Positions 7,409 to 15,695 of a DNA stretch of 28,282 bases are shown here, in pieces. The stretch's first letter is position 1. Every line of letters begins with the position of its first letter. Position numbers and translations under genes: made by a program. The stretch covers positions 1 to 28,282 of the forward strand of contig JAEZUR010000116.1 of assembly GCA_023420935.1 (NCBI GenBank). The letters run 5' to 3'. The stretch is from Bacillota bacterium. Its GTDB lineage: Bacteria > Bacillota > Clostridia > Lachnospirales > Lachnospiraceae. The notes under the pieces are model-generated. The model was not told where the DNA came from. It ran no database searches and worked only from the letters and a program-made list of their open reading frames with translations.

Positions 7409-8845
7409 ATGAATAATAATGTAAGTGAAATGATTTCGGATGAATTACATGAGGAATGTGGCGTATTTGGTATCTATGATTTAGATGGTAATGATATTGC
7501 ATCTTCCATTTATTATGGGTTATTTGCATTACAACATAGAGGGCAAGAAAGTTGTGGTATTGCAGTAAGTGATACGAGTGGGCCAAAAGGGAAAGTATTA
7601 TCTTGTAAAGGTATGGGTCTTGTAAATGAAGTATTTACAACAGAAGGATTGGAAAATTTAAAGGGTAATATTGGCGTTGGTCATGTTAGATATTCAACAG
7701 CAGGGGGAAGTTGTATTGAGAATACGCAACCACTTGTACTTAATTACGTAAAAGGTACATTAGGACTTGCTCATAATGGTAATTTAATCAATGCATTAGA
7801 ACTTAGAAAAGAATTAGAATATACCGGTGCAATTTTCCAAACAACCATTGATTCTGAGGTAATCGCATATCATATAGCAAGAGAACGTCTTAATACAGAA
7901 ACAGTTGAAGATGCTGTGAAAAATGCTATGTTAAAATTGAAAGGTGCTTATTCGTTAATTGTAATGAGTCCAAGAAAATTAATCGGAGCAAGAGATCCGT
8001 TTGGATTCCGTCCGCTCTGTATTGGTAAAAGAGATAATGCATATATTTTGGCTTCAGAAAGTTGTGCTCTTGACGCAGTTAGTGCTGAATTCGTAAGAGA
8101 TGTATTACCTGGTGAAATTGTTACAATCAGCAAGGATGGAATTAAATCCGATACAAGTTTATGTAATAAAACATCAGCCAAATGTATTTTTGAATATATT
8201 TATTTTGCTAGACCAGATAGTTATGTTGATGGAGTGAGTGTTTATAATTCTAGAATTATGGCAGGTAAGATTTTAGCACAAATGCACCCTGCAGATGCAG
8301 ATATTGTAGTTGGTGTTCCGGATTCTGGTAATGCTGCAGCTATGGGTTTTGCTCTTGAGACAGGAATTCCCTATGGTACCGCATTTGTTAAAAATAGTTA
8401 TGTGGGAAGAACATTTATTAAACCAAAACAGTCAGTTCGAGAATCAAGTGTTAGGATAAAATTGAATGTATTAAAAGAGGTAGTTAAGGGCAAAAGAGTT
8501 GTAATGATAGATGATTCTATTGTTCGTGGAACAACCAGTGAACGTATTGTTCGCATGTTAAAAAATGCTGGTGCTACCGAGGTTCATGTACGAATCAGTT
8601 CTCCTCCATTTTTATATCCATGTTATTTCGGGACAGACGTTCCATCATGTGACCAGTTAATTGCACATAATAATACGGTGGAACAAATTTGTGAAATGCT
8701 TGGTGCAGATTCGTTAGGATATTTAGATGGAGAACGTTTAAGTGAGTTGATTCATGGGGATACGGGATATTGTGACGCTTGTTTCTCGGGAAAATATCCA
8801 CTTGAGCCACCAAAAGAAGATATTCGTGGCGATTATGATAGATAA
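7409..8845 (+). CDS. purF: Amidophosphoribosyltransferase
   Basis: 478 residues. PurF transfers glutamine amide nitrogen to PRPP, the first committed step of purine synthesis. The mature enzyme should begin at Cys17 (EE|CGVFGIYDL) after loss of a 16-residue propeptide, as in the Bacillus subtilis type. Glutaminase landmarks are 'HRGQESCGI', 'GHVRYST' and 'AHNGN'. The PRPP loop 'VVMIDDSIVRGTT' lies near residues 364-376. Cysteines in 'KCIFEYIYFARPDS', 'YPCYFGTD' and 'YCDACFSGKYP' match the four ligands of the [4Fe-4S] cluster of the oxygen-sensitive Bacillus-type enzymes. The start at 7409 is chosen for AAAGGA 8 nt before it; 12 upstream codons in frame look non-coding. Confidence 0.97.
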   Translation: MNNNVSEMISDELHEECGVFGIYDLDGNDIASSIYYGLFALQHRGQESCGIAVSDTSGPKGKVLSCKGMGLVNEVFTTEGLENLKGNIGVGHVRYSTAGGSCIENTQPLVLNYVKGTLGLAHNGNLINALELRKELEYTGAIFQTTIDSEVIAYHIARERLNTETVEDAVKNAMLKLKGAYSLIVMSPRKLIGARDPFGFRPLCIGKRDNAYILASESCALDAVSAEFVRDVLPGEIVTISKDGIKSDTSLCNKTSAKCIFEYIYFARPDSYVDGVSVYNSRIMAGKILAQMHPADADIVVGVPDSGNAAAMGFALETGIPYGTAFVKNSYVGRTFIKPKQSVRESSVRIKLNVLKEVVKGKRVVMIDDSIVRGTTSERIVRMLKNAGATEVHVRISSPPFLYPCYFGTDVPSCDQLIAHNNTVEQICEMLGADSLGYLDGERLSELIHGDTGYCDACFSGKYPLEPPKEDIRGDYDR

Positions 8846-8902
8846 CTAGATACAACACGCTGAATCATAGAGAGTTTACTATGCAAATGGCGAAAAATAA
8901 GT

Positions 8903-8908
8903 TATAAT
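8903..8908 (+). promoter_or_regulatory. Possible -10 upstream of purB
   Basis: A TATAAT lies about 30 nt before the purB start in the 93-nt purF-purB gap. No good -35 is seen at 16-18 nt, so an internal promoter is possible but weak. No terminator is seen in this gap. Confidence 0.3.
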
Positions 8909-8938
8909 GTAGATAAGAACAGAAAGGACGAATTAAAA

Positions 8939-10372
8939 ATGAGTAATGATAAATATGTAAGTCCATTATCTGAGCGATATGCAAGCAAAGAAATGCAGTA
9001 TATCTTTTCGCCAGATATGAAATTTAGAACTTGGAGAAGATTATGGATTGCGCTTGCTGAGTCAGAGAGAGAGCTTGGATTAAATATAACCCAAGAACAA
9101 ATAGATGAATTAATTAAGTTCAAAGATGATATTAACTATGATATAGCAAAAGAAAGAGAAGCACTTGTACGTCATGACGTTATGTCTCATGTATATGCAT
9201 ATGGAGTACAGTGTCCGAAAGCAAAAGGAATTATTCATTTAGGAGCAACTTCATGTTATGTTGGAGATAATACCGATATCATTGTAATGACAGAAGCATT
9301 AAAGCTCGTGAAGAAAAAATTAGTGAATGTGATGGATGAATTGTCCAAATTTGCAATGGAATACAGATCGCTTCCTACTCTTGCATTTACTCATTTTCAA
9401 CCAGCACAACCAACAACCGTAGGAAAACGTGCAGCGTTATGGTTAATGGAATTAAAACTTGATTTGGAAGATTTGGATTTCTTAATTGATAATATGAAAT
9501 TATTAGGATCTAAAGGAACAACAGGAACACAGGCAAGTTTCTTGGAGCTTTTTGATGGAGATCATGATAAGATAAAGAAAATTGATCAATTAATTGCAAA
9601 GAAAATGGGATTTTCTGATTGTTTCCCTGTTTCTGGTCAGACATATTCACGTAAAGTGGATACAAGAGTTGTAAATGTTTTATCTGGAATTGCAGCAAGT
9701 GCACATAAATTTTCCAATGATATTCGTTTATTACAACATTTAAAAGAAATTGAAGAACCATTTGAGAAAAATCAGATTGGATCTTCTGCAATGGCATACA
9801 AACGTAATCCAATGAGAAGTGAAAGAATTGCATCCTTAGCAAGATATGTTATGGTTGATACAATGAATCCAGCTATTACTTCAGCAACTCAGTGGTTTGA
9901 ACGTACTCTAGATGATTCTGCCAATAAAAGATTAAGTGTTCCAGAAGCTTTTCTTGCAATTGATGGTATTTTGGATTTATACTTAAATGTTGTAGATGGA
10001 CTAGTTGTATATCCAAAGGTAATTGAAAAACGTCTTATGTCAGAACTTCCTTTTATGGCGACGGAAAATATTATGATGGATGCAGTGAAAGCTGGTGGGG
10101 ACAGACAGGAACTGCACGAAAAGATTCGTACGTTATCTATGGAAGCAGGTAAGAACGTAAAAGAACTTGGATTAGACAATAATCTACTTGAGTTGATTGC
10201 TGCGGATTCGGCTTTTAATATGACTTTGGAAGAGTTGAAAAAGACTATGGATCCAGCAAAATATGTTGGTCGTGCACCAGAACAAGTTGAGGAGTTCATT
10301 TTTGAAGTAATTAAGCCGATATTAATAGAGAATAAAGATTTATTAGGTTTAAAGGCAGAAATTACAGTCTAA
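8939..10372 (+). CDS. purB: Adenylosuccinate lyase
   Basis: 477 residues, the longer PurB form with a human-ADSL-like arrangement. It splits fumarate from SAICAR and from adenylosuccinate, so it acts twice in AMP synthesis. The fumarase/aspartase superfamily signature 'GSSAMAYKRNPMRSE' (about 281-295) is intact, including the mobile-loop serines and the Lys. Other landmarks are 'RHDVMSHVYA', 'IIHLGATSCYVGDN' and 'TLAFTHFQPAQPTTVGKR'. The start is supported by GAAAGGA 10 nt upstream. Read in the same direction as purC and purF, and followed after 29 nt by an HD-GYP gene with no terminator between. Confidence 0.96.
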   Translation: MSNDKYVSPLSERYASKEMQYIFSPDMKFRTWRRLWIALAESERELGLNITQEQIDELIKFKDDINYDIAKEREALVRHDVMSHVYAYGVQCPKAKGIIHLGATSCYVGDNTDIIVMTEALKLVKKKLVNVMDELSKFAMEYRSLPTLAFTHFQPAQPTTVGKRAALWLMELKLDLEDLDFLIDNMKLLGSKGTTGTQASFLELFDGDHDKIKKIDQLIAKKMGFSDCFPVSGQTYSRKVDTRVVNVLSGIAASAHKFSNDIRLLQHLKEIEEPFEKNQIGSSAMAYKRNPMRSERIASLARYVMVDTMNPAITSATQWFERTLDDSANKRLSVPEAFLAIDGILDLYLNVVDGLVVYPKVIEKRLMSELPFMATENIMMDAVKAGGDRQELHEKIRTLSMEAGKNVKELGLDNNLLELIAADSAFNMTLEELKKTMDPAKYVGRAPEQVEEFIFEVIKPILIENKDLLGLKAEITV

Positions 10373-10401
10373 CAAAAGTTAAAATCATGGGGGTAGCATA
10401 A

Positions 10402-11496
10402 ATGATTACGAAAAAATTACTGACAATTGAGGCAACACCAGGGGTAACAGTAGCGGAGGATGTGTTTTCAAGTAATGACCAATTGGTCGTAGCCAAAGAT
10501 ACTGTTTTAACATCAAGAATTATTGCAAGATTAAAGTTCTACTCCATTCACGATATTACCGTGTTTGCAGAGGAACCTACCGTTTCGTTAGAAACCATGC
10601 AAATTCCCCAGAAAGAACAGCAAAGTTATTTTGAAAAGGTTCGTGAAACGATTGCATTCAAGCAATTTAATCGAGTTTATTTGGAGTCAGTAAAGAATGT
10701 GAAAGAATCCTTAAATAGTATTGTTACTAAAAATGAACCTATCGAAGAAGATAAAATGTTATCTTATATTGAGAAGATTCTAGATAAAAGTCGCAATGGG
10801 CTGCATATTCTAGAAATGCTACATTGTATGCGTGATTATGATGATTACACATTTGTTCACTCTGTGAATGTATCGTTGATCTGTCATATTATGGGAGAAT
10901 GGCTCCATCTTTCCAAACGAGATATTAGAGTATTAACACTTGCTGGATTATTTCATGATATTGGAAAGTTAGTAGTACCACAGGACGTGATTGGGAAACC
11001 TGCAAGATTAACTCCAACTGAGTTTTCTCTTGTAAAAACCCATACCATTCATGGTTTTAATATATTAAACAACGAAAAGATTGATACAAGAATTAAGTTA
11101 GCTGCTCTTCAACATCATGAACGTTGCGATGGTAGTGGTTATCCAGGCGGATGCTTAACTAACGAGATCGAACCTTTTTCTAAAATTGTAGCCATTGCAG
11201 ATGTATATGATGCGATGACCTCGGATCGAGTATATCGACCTAAGATATGTCCGTTTAATGTGATTCATCTTTTTGAAGAAGAAGGAATGAGAAAATACGA
11301 TCCAAGATATCTCATGCCATTTTTAGAAAGAACTGTAGAATCCTATGTTCACAATAGTGTAAAACTAAGTAATGATGAGTATGGTGAAGTTGTATTTATC
11401 AATAAATTCTCCTTATCAAAACCGCTTGTTAAATTGGATAATAGATTTATTGATTTATCCAAAGAACATCATATAACTATTGAAGGCGTATTATAA
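10402..11496 (+). CDS. HD-GYP domain protein (predicted c-di-GMP phosphodiesterase)
   Basis: 364 residues. The N-terminal ~130 residues (starting MITKKLLTIEATPGVTVAEDVF) look like the small beta-rich region found before many Clostridia HD-GYP domains. The catalytic domain shows His153 in 'VHSVNVSLICHIMG', the HD pair in 'GLFHDIGKLVVP' (His185-Asp186), 'HHERCDGSGYPGG' (238-250) with the GYP triad, and 'IVAIADVYDAMTSDRVYRP'. All metal-ligand motifs look intact, so it should be active, hydrolysing c-di-GMP to pGpG or GMP. No membrane segment or receiver domain is visible. It begins 29 nt after purB behind a GGGGG-type ribosome site and probably shares the purine transcript. Confidence 0.93.
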   Translation: MITKKLLTIEATPGVTVAEDVFSSNDQLVVAKDTVLTSRIIARLKFYSIHDITVFAEEPTVSLETMQIPQKEQQSYFEKVRETIAFKQFNRVYLESVKNVKESLNSIVTKNEPIEEDKMLSYIEKILDKSRNGLHILEMLHCMRDYDDYTFVHSVNVSLICHIMGEWLHLSKRDIRVLTLAGLFHDIGKLVVPQDVIGKPARLTPTEFSLVKTHTIHGFNILNNEKIDTRIKLAALQHHERCDGSGYPGGCLTNEIEPFSKIVAIADVYDAMTSDRVYRPKICPFNVIHLFEEEGMRKYDPRYLMPFLERTVESYVHNSVKLSNDEYGEVVFINKFSLSKPLVKLDNRFIDLSKEHHITIEGVL

Positions 11497-11506
11497 TCAT
11501 AAACTT

Positions 11507-11551
11507 AAGGCAGTTATAACAGCAAAAAATGCTATTTATAACTGCCTTTTT
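11507..11551 (+). terminator. Rho-independent terminator after the purine/HD-GYP block
   Basis: AAGGCAGTTATAA (11507-11519) pairs with TTATAACTGCCTT (11536-11548), 13 bp, with an inner AGC/GCT helix in the loop, ending in TTTTT (11547-11551). Textbook intrinsic terminator. Confidence 0.9.
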
Positions 11552-11636
11552 ATGAGCCATAAAGATGCAAAACGCATCAGGAAATGAGTTGATAATGATA
11601 CCCCTTAGCATGGAAATAATCATGCACATATTATAT

Positions 11637-11695
11637 ATATTGACAAGCAACATATTGATACATATTGATGAAATAAGGTATAATAAATATATTGA
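11637..11695 (+). promoter_or_regulatory. lysR-type promoter with repeated ATATTGA boxes
   Basis: TTGATA (11655-11660), 18-nt spacer, TATAAT (11679-11684) is the likely promoter of the LysR gene. ATATTGA occurs at 11637-11643, 11652-11658, 11662-11668 and 11689-11695, so copies lie upstream of, across and just downstream of the promoter. This would suit autoregulation, but the region is AT-rich and the spacing (15, 10, 27) is irregular. Confidence 0.5.
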
Positions 11696-11715
11696 TTGTA
11701 AATAAGGGGATTTGG

Positions 11716-12606
11716 ATGAATATTAACCTAGAATATTATAAGATTTTTTATTATGTAAGCTTAACAGGAAGCTTTACAAAGGCAGCAGAAATTCTTTGCA
11801 TCTCACAACCAGCTGTCAGTCAAGCTATTAAACATCTAGAGAAGAATTTAGGCAGTAATCTGTATGTTCGAACTTCTAAAGGGGTAAAATTAACTCCGGA
11901 TGGTGAAGTTCTCTTTTCTTATGTGAAAAAAGGGTACGAATATATTCAATTAGGAGAAAGTACCTTTCAGAAGATGATGGATTTAGAGAATGGAGAGATA
12001 AGAATAGGGGCTAGTGATATGACATTACAGTTTTACCTCTTACCATATCTAGAACAGTTTCACAAATTATATCCGAAAATAAAAGTAACAGTTACGAATG
12101 CTCCAACACCAGAGACCATTGAACATTTATATGCTGGTAGAATTGATTTTGGAATTGTTAGTTCACCATTCGAGGAACGACAGGACATGCAGGTAACAAG
12201 GGTAAAAGAAATAGAAGATATTTTCATAGCAGGCAATCGATTCTGGCATCTGAAGAATGAGATGATAACCTATGAAAAATTAGAGAAACTTCCGATTATC
12301 TGTTTAGAACATAATACAAGTACAAGGCAATACGTGGATGAATATCTCCTTACGAACCAGGTGGTAATGAAACCGGAATTTGAACTAGCCACCAGCGACA
12401 TGATTGTTCAATTCGCTATTCGTAATTTTGGTATTGGTTGTGTAGTAGCGGACTTTGCGGAGCCATGGATAAAGACGGGGGATTTATTCGAACTAAGACT
12501 TCAAAAGAAATTGCCAAAAAGGCATATATGTATTATAACAGGGAATCATAATCCTATCTCTTCAGCTGCGAAGAAGTTGCTTACGCTATTAGATTGTAGA
12601 CTGTAA
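11716..12606 (+). CDS. LysR family transcriptional regulator
   Basis: 296 residues, typical LTTR length. The N-terminal winged helix-turn-helix is clear (MNINLEYYKIFYYVSLTGSFTKAAEI, then 'SQPAVSQAIKHLEKNLG', 'LYVRTSKGVKLTPDGE'), followed by the linker helix and a periplasmic-binding-protein-like effector domain (from 'GEIRIGASDMTLQFYLLPYL'). The start at 11716 is chosen over a TTG 8 codons upstream because AAGGGG lies 8 nt before it and the protein then starts at the usual position. No divergently transcribed target gene is next to it, so its effector and regulon cannot be guessed. It has its own promoter after a strong terminator. Confidence 0.93.
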   Translation: MNINLEYYKIFYYVSLTGSFTKAAEILCISQPAVSQAIKHLEKNLGSNLYVRTSKGVKLTPDGEVLFSYVKKGYEYIQLGESTFQKMMDLENGEIRIGASDMTLQFYLLPYLEQFHKLYPKIKVTVTNAPTPETIEHLYAGRIDFGIVSSPFEERQDMQVTRVKEIEDIFIAGNRFWHLKNEMITYEKLEKLPIICLEHNTSTRQYVDEYLLTNQVVMKPEFELATSDMIVQFAIRNFGIGCVVADFAEPWIKTGDLFELRLQKKLPKRHICIITGNHNPISSAAKKLLTLLDCRL

Positions 12607-12629
12607 ATAATTACACTGGAAAATTGCGA

Positions 12630-12831
12630 TGTCAATTTGCACTGGGGATGTGTGTTATGAAGTGATACTAAAACATAGTTTGATTCGCAACTCGCTCTCG
12701 CTTGGATGAAGTTCGTAGTGGTACATAAGGTTCTAAAAAACAGAACCTAAGTACCAACGACTTCATAACAGTTGCTTATCATACTATGTTTTAGTATCAC
12801 TTCGGTATAGTGCGTGATGTGCAAATTGACA
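12630..12831. repeat. Long imperfect palindrome A (202 bp), possible non-autonomous element
   Basis: Ends are a perfect 13-bp inverted repeat, TGTCAATTTGCAC (12630-12642) and its complement (12819-12831). An internal 17/16-nt unpaired zone is followed by perfect 20-bp arms (12660-12679 with 12783-12802), then ATGAAGT/ACTTCAT (12706-12712, 12760-12766) and a near-perfect GGTAC...GGTTCT stem (12720-12734 with 12742-12755) around an A-rich loop. The whole folds on itself as a hairpin on either strand. No flanking target-site duplication is evident. It could be a MITE-like element, a large RNA hairpin or the terminator of the LysR gene. Confidence 0.75.
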
Positions 12832-13045
12832 AATCAAGGTTATCGAAGAGCTTATGGATTTTATCATAATCATAATTATCTAAAGTTTTAATTATTAATT
12901 TACATTATCATACTATAGAGAGTCAATCTATACTGGTACGCGTATAAGCATCTAATAACATAAATAAGAGTACAAGATTATTACATCATTACATTATCTA
13001 TACAACTATAGACAAAATAGAAAGTTGCAAATCGATACCGTAAAT

Positions 13046-13228
13046 TGAATATGATTCCATCTCTATTCAGCTTGCGCAGACCGGCTGACGACGGCTGTTT
13101 ATATTCGATTTGAGACTCAGGTGGGAATGACGCTACCACAGCGTCATTTCCACTACGCTTTGAGGCTCAAGTGAGAATATGCCTAGGAGGGTAAGGCAAG
13201 CAAATGAATGGAGATGGAATCATATTCA
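13046..13228. repeat. Long imperfect palindrome B (183 bp), possible non-autonomous element
   Basis: Ends are a perfect 18-bp inverted repeat, TGAATATGATTCCATCTC (13046-13063) and its complement (13211-13228). The interior is a weaker palindrome (ATATTC, TTGAG.CTCA blocks match across the centre) closing on AATGACGCT (13126-13134), loop ACCAC, AGCGTCATT (13140-13148). The sequence differs from palindrome A, and its GC content in the interior is higher than the surroundings. No clear target-site duplication. Confidence 0.75.
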
Positions 13229-13311
13229 TCCACAGCCTTGATGTTAGCCACGTTTTTATGAATTTTATTATGATATAACCTACACTTATGGATAATATAA
13301 CGAATATTGAT

Positions 13312-13340
13312 TTTACTTATGACAAATAATCAGTTACTAT
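13312..13340 (+). promoter_or_regulatory. Candidate purA promoter
   Basis: TTTACT (13312-13317), 17-nt spacer, TACTAT (13335-13340), about 60 nt before the purA start. Both hexamers depart from consensus, so strength is uncertain. Confidence 0.4.
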
Positions 13341-13398
13341 AGTTAAGGTAGTGTTTTTATGCAACAAATTCAATTACAATGATTAGGAGGAACAATAT

Positions 13399-14676
13399 AT
13401 GGTAACAGCGATCGTAGGTGCTAACTGGGGCGATGAGGGAAAAGGTAAGATTACTGACATGCTTGGACAGGAGTCTGACATCATTGTTCGCTTTCAAGGC
13501 GGAAGCAATGCAGGTCATACTATTATTAATAACTATGGAAAATTTGCGCTACATTTACTTCCATCTGGTGTTTTTTATGACCACACCACTAGCATTATAG
13601 GTAATGGAGTTGCACTTAATATTCCTTATTTATTTAAAGAAATTCAGGGGTTAGTAGAAAAAGGCGTTCCAAAGCCAAAGATTCTTGTTTCTGACCGCAC
13701 TCAGATTTTAATGCCATACCATATTTTATTTGACCAATATGAAGAAGAACGCTTAGGAGGTAAATCCTTTGGTTCAACTAAGTCAGGTATTGCTCCTTTT
13801 TATTCAGATAAATATGCTAAAATCGGATTTCAAGTTTCTGAATTATTCGATGAGGAAGTTTTAAAAGAAAAGATTGCTAGAGTATGTGAACAGAAAAATG
13901 TTATATTAGAACATTTATACCACAAACCAGCAATCAACCAGGATGAATTATTTGCAACATTAATGGAATATAAAACAATGGTAGAACCATATGTATGTGA
14001 TGTAGCAACCTACTTACATGAAGCGATTAAGGCAGGAAAGAACATTTTATTGGAAGGTCAGTTGGGATCTTTAAAGGATCCGGATTTTGGAATTTACCCA
14101 ATGGTAACTTCCTCTTCTACTCTTGCAGCTTATGGAGCAATTGGTGCTGGTATCCCACCATATGAGATCAAAAATATCGTAACTGTAGTAAAAGCTTATT
14201 CTAGTGCTGTTGGTGCTGGAGAATTTGTAAGTGAAATATTTGGTGATGAAGCAGACGAACTTAGAAGACGTGGTGGAGATGGTGGTGAATATGGTGCAAC
14301 TACTGGTAGACCAAGACGTATGGGTTGGTTTGATGCAGTAGCATCTAGATATGGATGTAGAATTCAAGGCGCGACAGAAGTAGCGTTCACTGTATTAGAC
14401 GTATTAGGATATCTAGATAAGATTCCAGTATGTGTGGGTTATGAAATTGATGGAGTTGTAACCAAAGATTTCCCAACAACAGTGAAACTTGCCAAAGCAA
14501 AACCAGTTTACGAAGTATTACCTGGATGGAATCAAGAAATTAGAGGCATTAAGAAATACGAAGACCTTCCAGAAAATTGTAGAAAGTATATTGAATTTAT
14601 TGAAAAAGAATTAGAAGTTCCAATTACTAGAGTATCAAATGGACCTGGTAGAGATGAAATTATTAATCGAAAATAA
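13399..14676 (+). CDS. purA: Adenylosuccinate synthetase
   Basis: 425 residues, normal length. PurA joins aspartate to IMP using GTP, the first step of the AMP branch; PurB (8939-10372) then releases fumarate. The P-loop-like motif 'NWGDEGKGK' (9-17) holds the catalytic Asp12, and 'GGSNAGHT' carries His40. 'GQLGSLKDPDFGIYPMVTSSST', 'GGDGGEYGATTGRPRR' and 'NGPGRDEII' are further family blocks. The motif has Asn9 where most PurA have Gln, seen also in other Clostridia as far as I recall. Start supported by TAGGAGG 8 nt upstream. It is separate from the purC-F-B block and has its own terminator. Confidence 0.97.
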   Translation: MVTAIVGANWGDEGKGKITDMLGQESDIIVRFQGGSNAGHTIINNYGKFALHLLPSGVFYDHTTSIIGNGVALNIPYLFKEIQGLVEKGVPKPKILVSDRTQILMPYHILFDQYEEERLGGKSFGSTKSGIAPFYSDKYAKIGFQVSELFDEEVLKEKIARVCEQKNVILEHLYHKPAINQDELFATLMEYKTMVEPYVCDVATYLHEAIKAGKNILLEGQLGSLKDPDFGIYPMVTSSSTLAAYGAIGAGIPPYEIKNIVTVVKAYSSAVGAGEFVSEIFGDEADELRRRGGDGGEYGATTGRPRRMGWFDAVASRYGCRIQGATEVAFTVLDVLGYLDKIPVCVGYEIDGVVTKDFPTTVKLAKAKPVYEVLPGWNQEIRGIKKYEDLPENCRKYIEFIEKELEVPITRVSNGPGRDEIINRK

Positions 14677-14683
14677 GATAGAG

Positions 14684-14730
14684 CGAGTAAGAGCAGATAA
14701 ACAAGAACGGTTTGTCTGCTCTTATTCTCG
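14684..14730 (+). terminator. Hairpin after purA
   Basis: CGAG-TAAGAGCAGA (14684-14697) pairs with TCTGCTCTTA-TT-CTCG (14715-14730) with a 2-nt bulge and an additional AAAC/GTTT helix inside. No downstream T run, so it is a likely but imperfect terminator or 3' end stabiliser. Confidence 0.65.
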
Positions 14731-14802
14731 AGGTGTATATACACTGGGTCGTAACGGTATCTTCACAAAACTGCCCCAATTTTGACATGAAAGGATTGTA
14801 TT

Positions 14803-15660
14803 ATGAAAGTAGCAGTAATGAGTGACATTCATAGTAATTATATAGCACTAGAAGCATGTATTTCATACTTGAAACAAGAACCGGTAGATGGTTTTATTTT
14901 TCTAGGTGATTATGTGAGTGATTGTCCTAACCCTCAAAGAACCCTAAAGCTTTTAAGGGGGATTATGGAAAAATATCCAACTTGGGTGATTAAAGGGAAT
15001 CGAGAAGAATACTTTATACGTCATGCGGATGGTGCAAAGGATGATTGGAGTTATTGCTCATATAATGGAAGTTTATTGTATACATTTGAACGATTAACAA
15101 AGGAAGATATAGAACAATTTCGAAATTTTCCCACCTCAATGGTAGTTGATATTCCAGGAACATCATCAATCACTGTTGCACATGGTTCTCCATTATCTAC
15201 AAGAGAACTACTATACGAAGAAACGGAGAATTCGAAGCAATATTTAATTAATATGGATACAGACTATTTATTGTGTGGGCATACTCATAAGCAGATGGTG
15301 TATGAATATCAGGGTAAGTTATTATTAAATCCTGGTTCTGTTGGCGTAGCTATCGGTGGACATGCAATTGCAAACTTTGCTATCTTAGATTGGAATGGTC
15401 AAAAGTGGGAGCATAAACTCATCTCCGTTCCATACGATTTTGAAGCACTGAAGCAAGCTTTTGAGCAAAGTGAATTAACTGTAAAAGCAAAAGTTTGGCC
15501 AAAATGTATCATAAAATCAATTGATTGTGGTATTAATATGGGTCCTATTTGTGCGAAAATGGCATATGATTTGGCAGTAGAGCAAGGTGAAATCATTGTG
15601 AATAGAATAGTGCCAGAGATATATTGGGAACGAGCAGCAAAAATTCTAGGAATTATGTAA
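14803..15660 (+). CDS. Calcineurin-like metallophosphoesterase
   Basis: 285 residues. All metal-ligand motifs of the bacterial YfcE/MJ0936-type phosphoesterases are present in order: 'SDIHSN' (Asp8, His10), 'GDYVSDC' (Asp36), 'GNREE' (Asn66), 'VAHGSP' (His127) and 'GHTH' (His160, His162), followed by 'LLLNPGSVGVA'. The C-terminal ~85 residues extend beyond the minimal domain and match other long Clostridia members. It is cytoplasmic, with a di-metal site, and cleaves a phosphoester whose identity cannot be read here. A GAAAGG ribosome site precedes the ATG. The subtilisin gene starts 35 nt after its stop, so the two may be co-transcribed. Confidence 0.92.
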   Translation: MKVAVMSDIHSNYIALEACISYLKQEPVDGFIFLGDYVSDCPNPQRTLKLLRGIMEKYPTWVIKGNREEYFIRHADGAKDDWSYCSYNGSLLYTFERLTKEDIEQFRNFPTSMVVDIPGTSSITVAHGSPLSTRELLYEETENSKQYLINMDTDYLLCGHTHKQMVYEYQGKLLLNPGSVGVAIGGHAIANFAILDWNGQKWEHKLISVPYDFEALKQAFEQSELTVKAKVWPKCIIKSIDCGINMGPICAKMAYDLAVEQGEIIVNRIVPEIYWERAAKILGIM

Positions 15661-15695
15661 GAGCGTGTAATTCTGAAAGAAAGAGGAATTTGCAT

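Larger units (their letters stand above)
12607..13398. other. 0.8 kb non-coding gap between lysR-type gene and purA
   Basis: No ORF with a ribosome site was found. The gap contains two unrelated long imperfect palindromes (12630-12831 and 13046-13228), an AT-rich spacer between them, and the purA promoter near its right end. It is the largest gene-free stretch in the window. Confidence 0.8.

Noticed and set aside
9510..9842. 110-residue minus-strand ORF inside purB
   Set aside because: It is a shadow of a well-supported purB reading frame and has no ribosome site or family match.
12617..12845. Target-site duplications flanking palindrome A
   Set aside because: Bases outside the 13-bp ends do not match each other convincingly, so recent insertion cannot be claimed.
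12607..13398. CRISPR array or insertion sequence with transposase in the lysR-purA gap
   Set aside because: There are no regularly spaced direct repeats and no transposase ORF. The repeats are two distinct palindromes.
13399..13600. Alternative-frame plus-strand ORF at the start of purA
   Set aside because: The purA frame carries the intact GDEGKGK motif and the ribosome site; the other frame does not.
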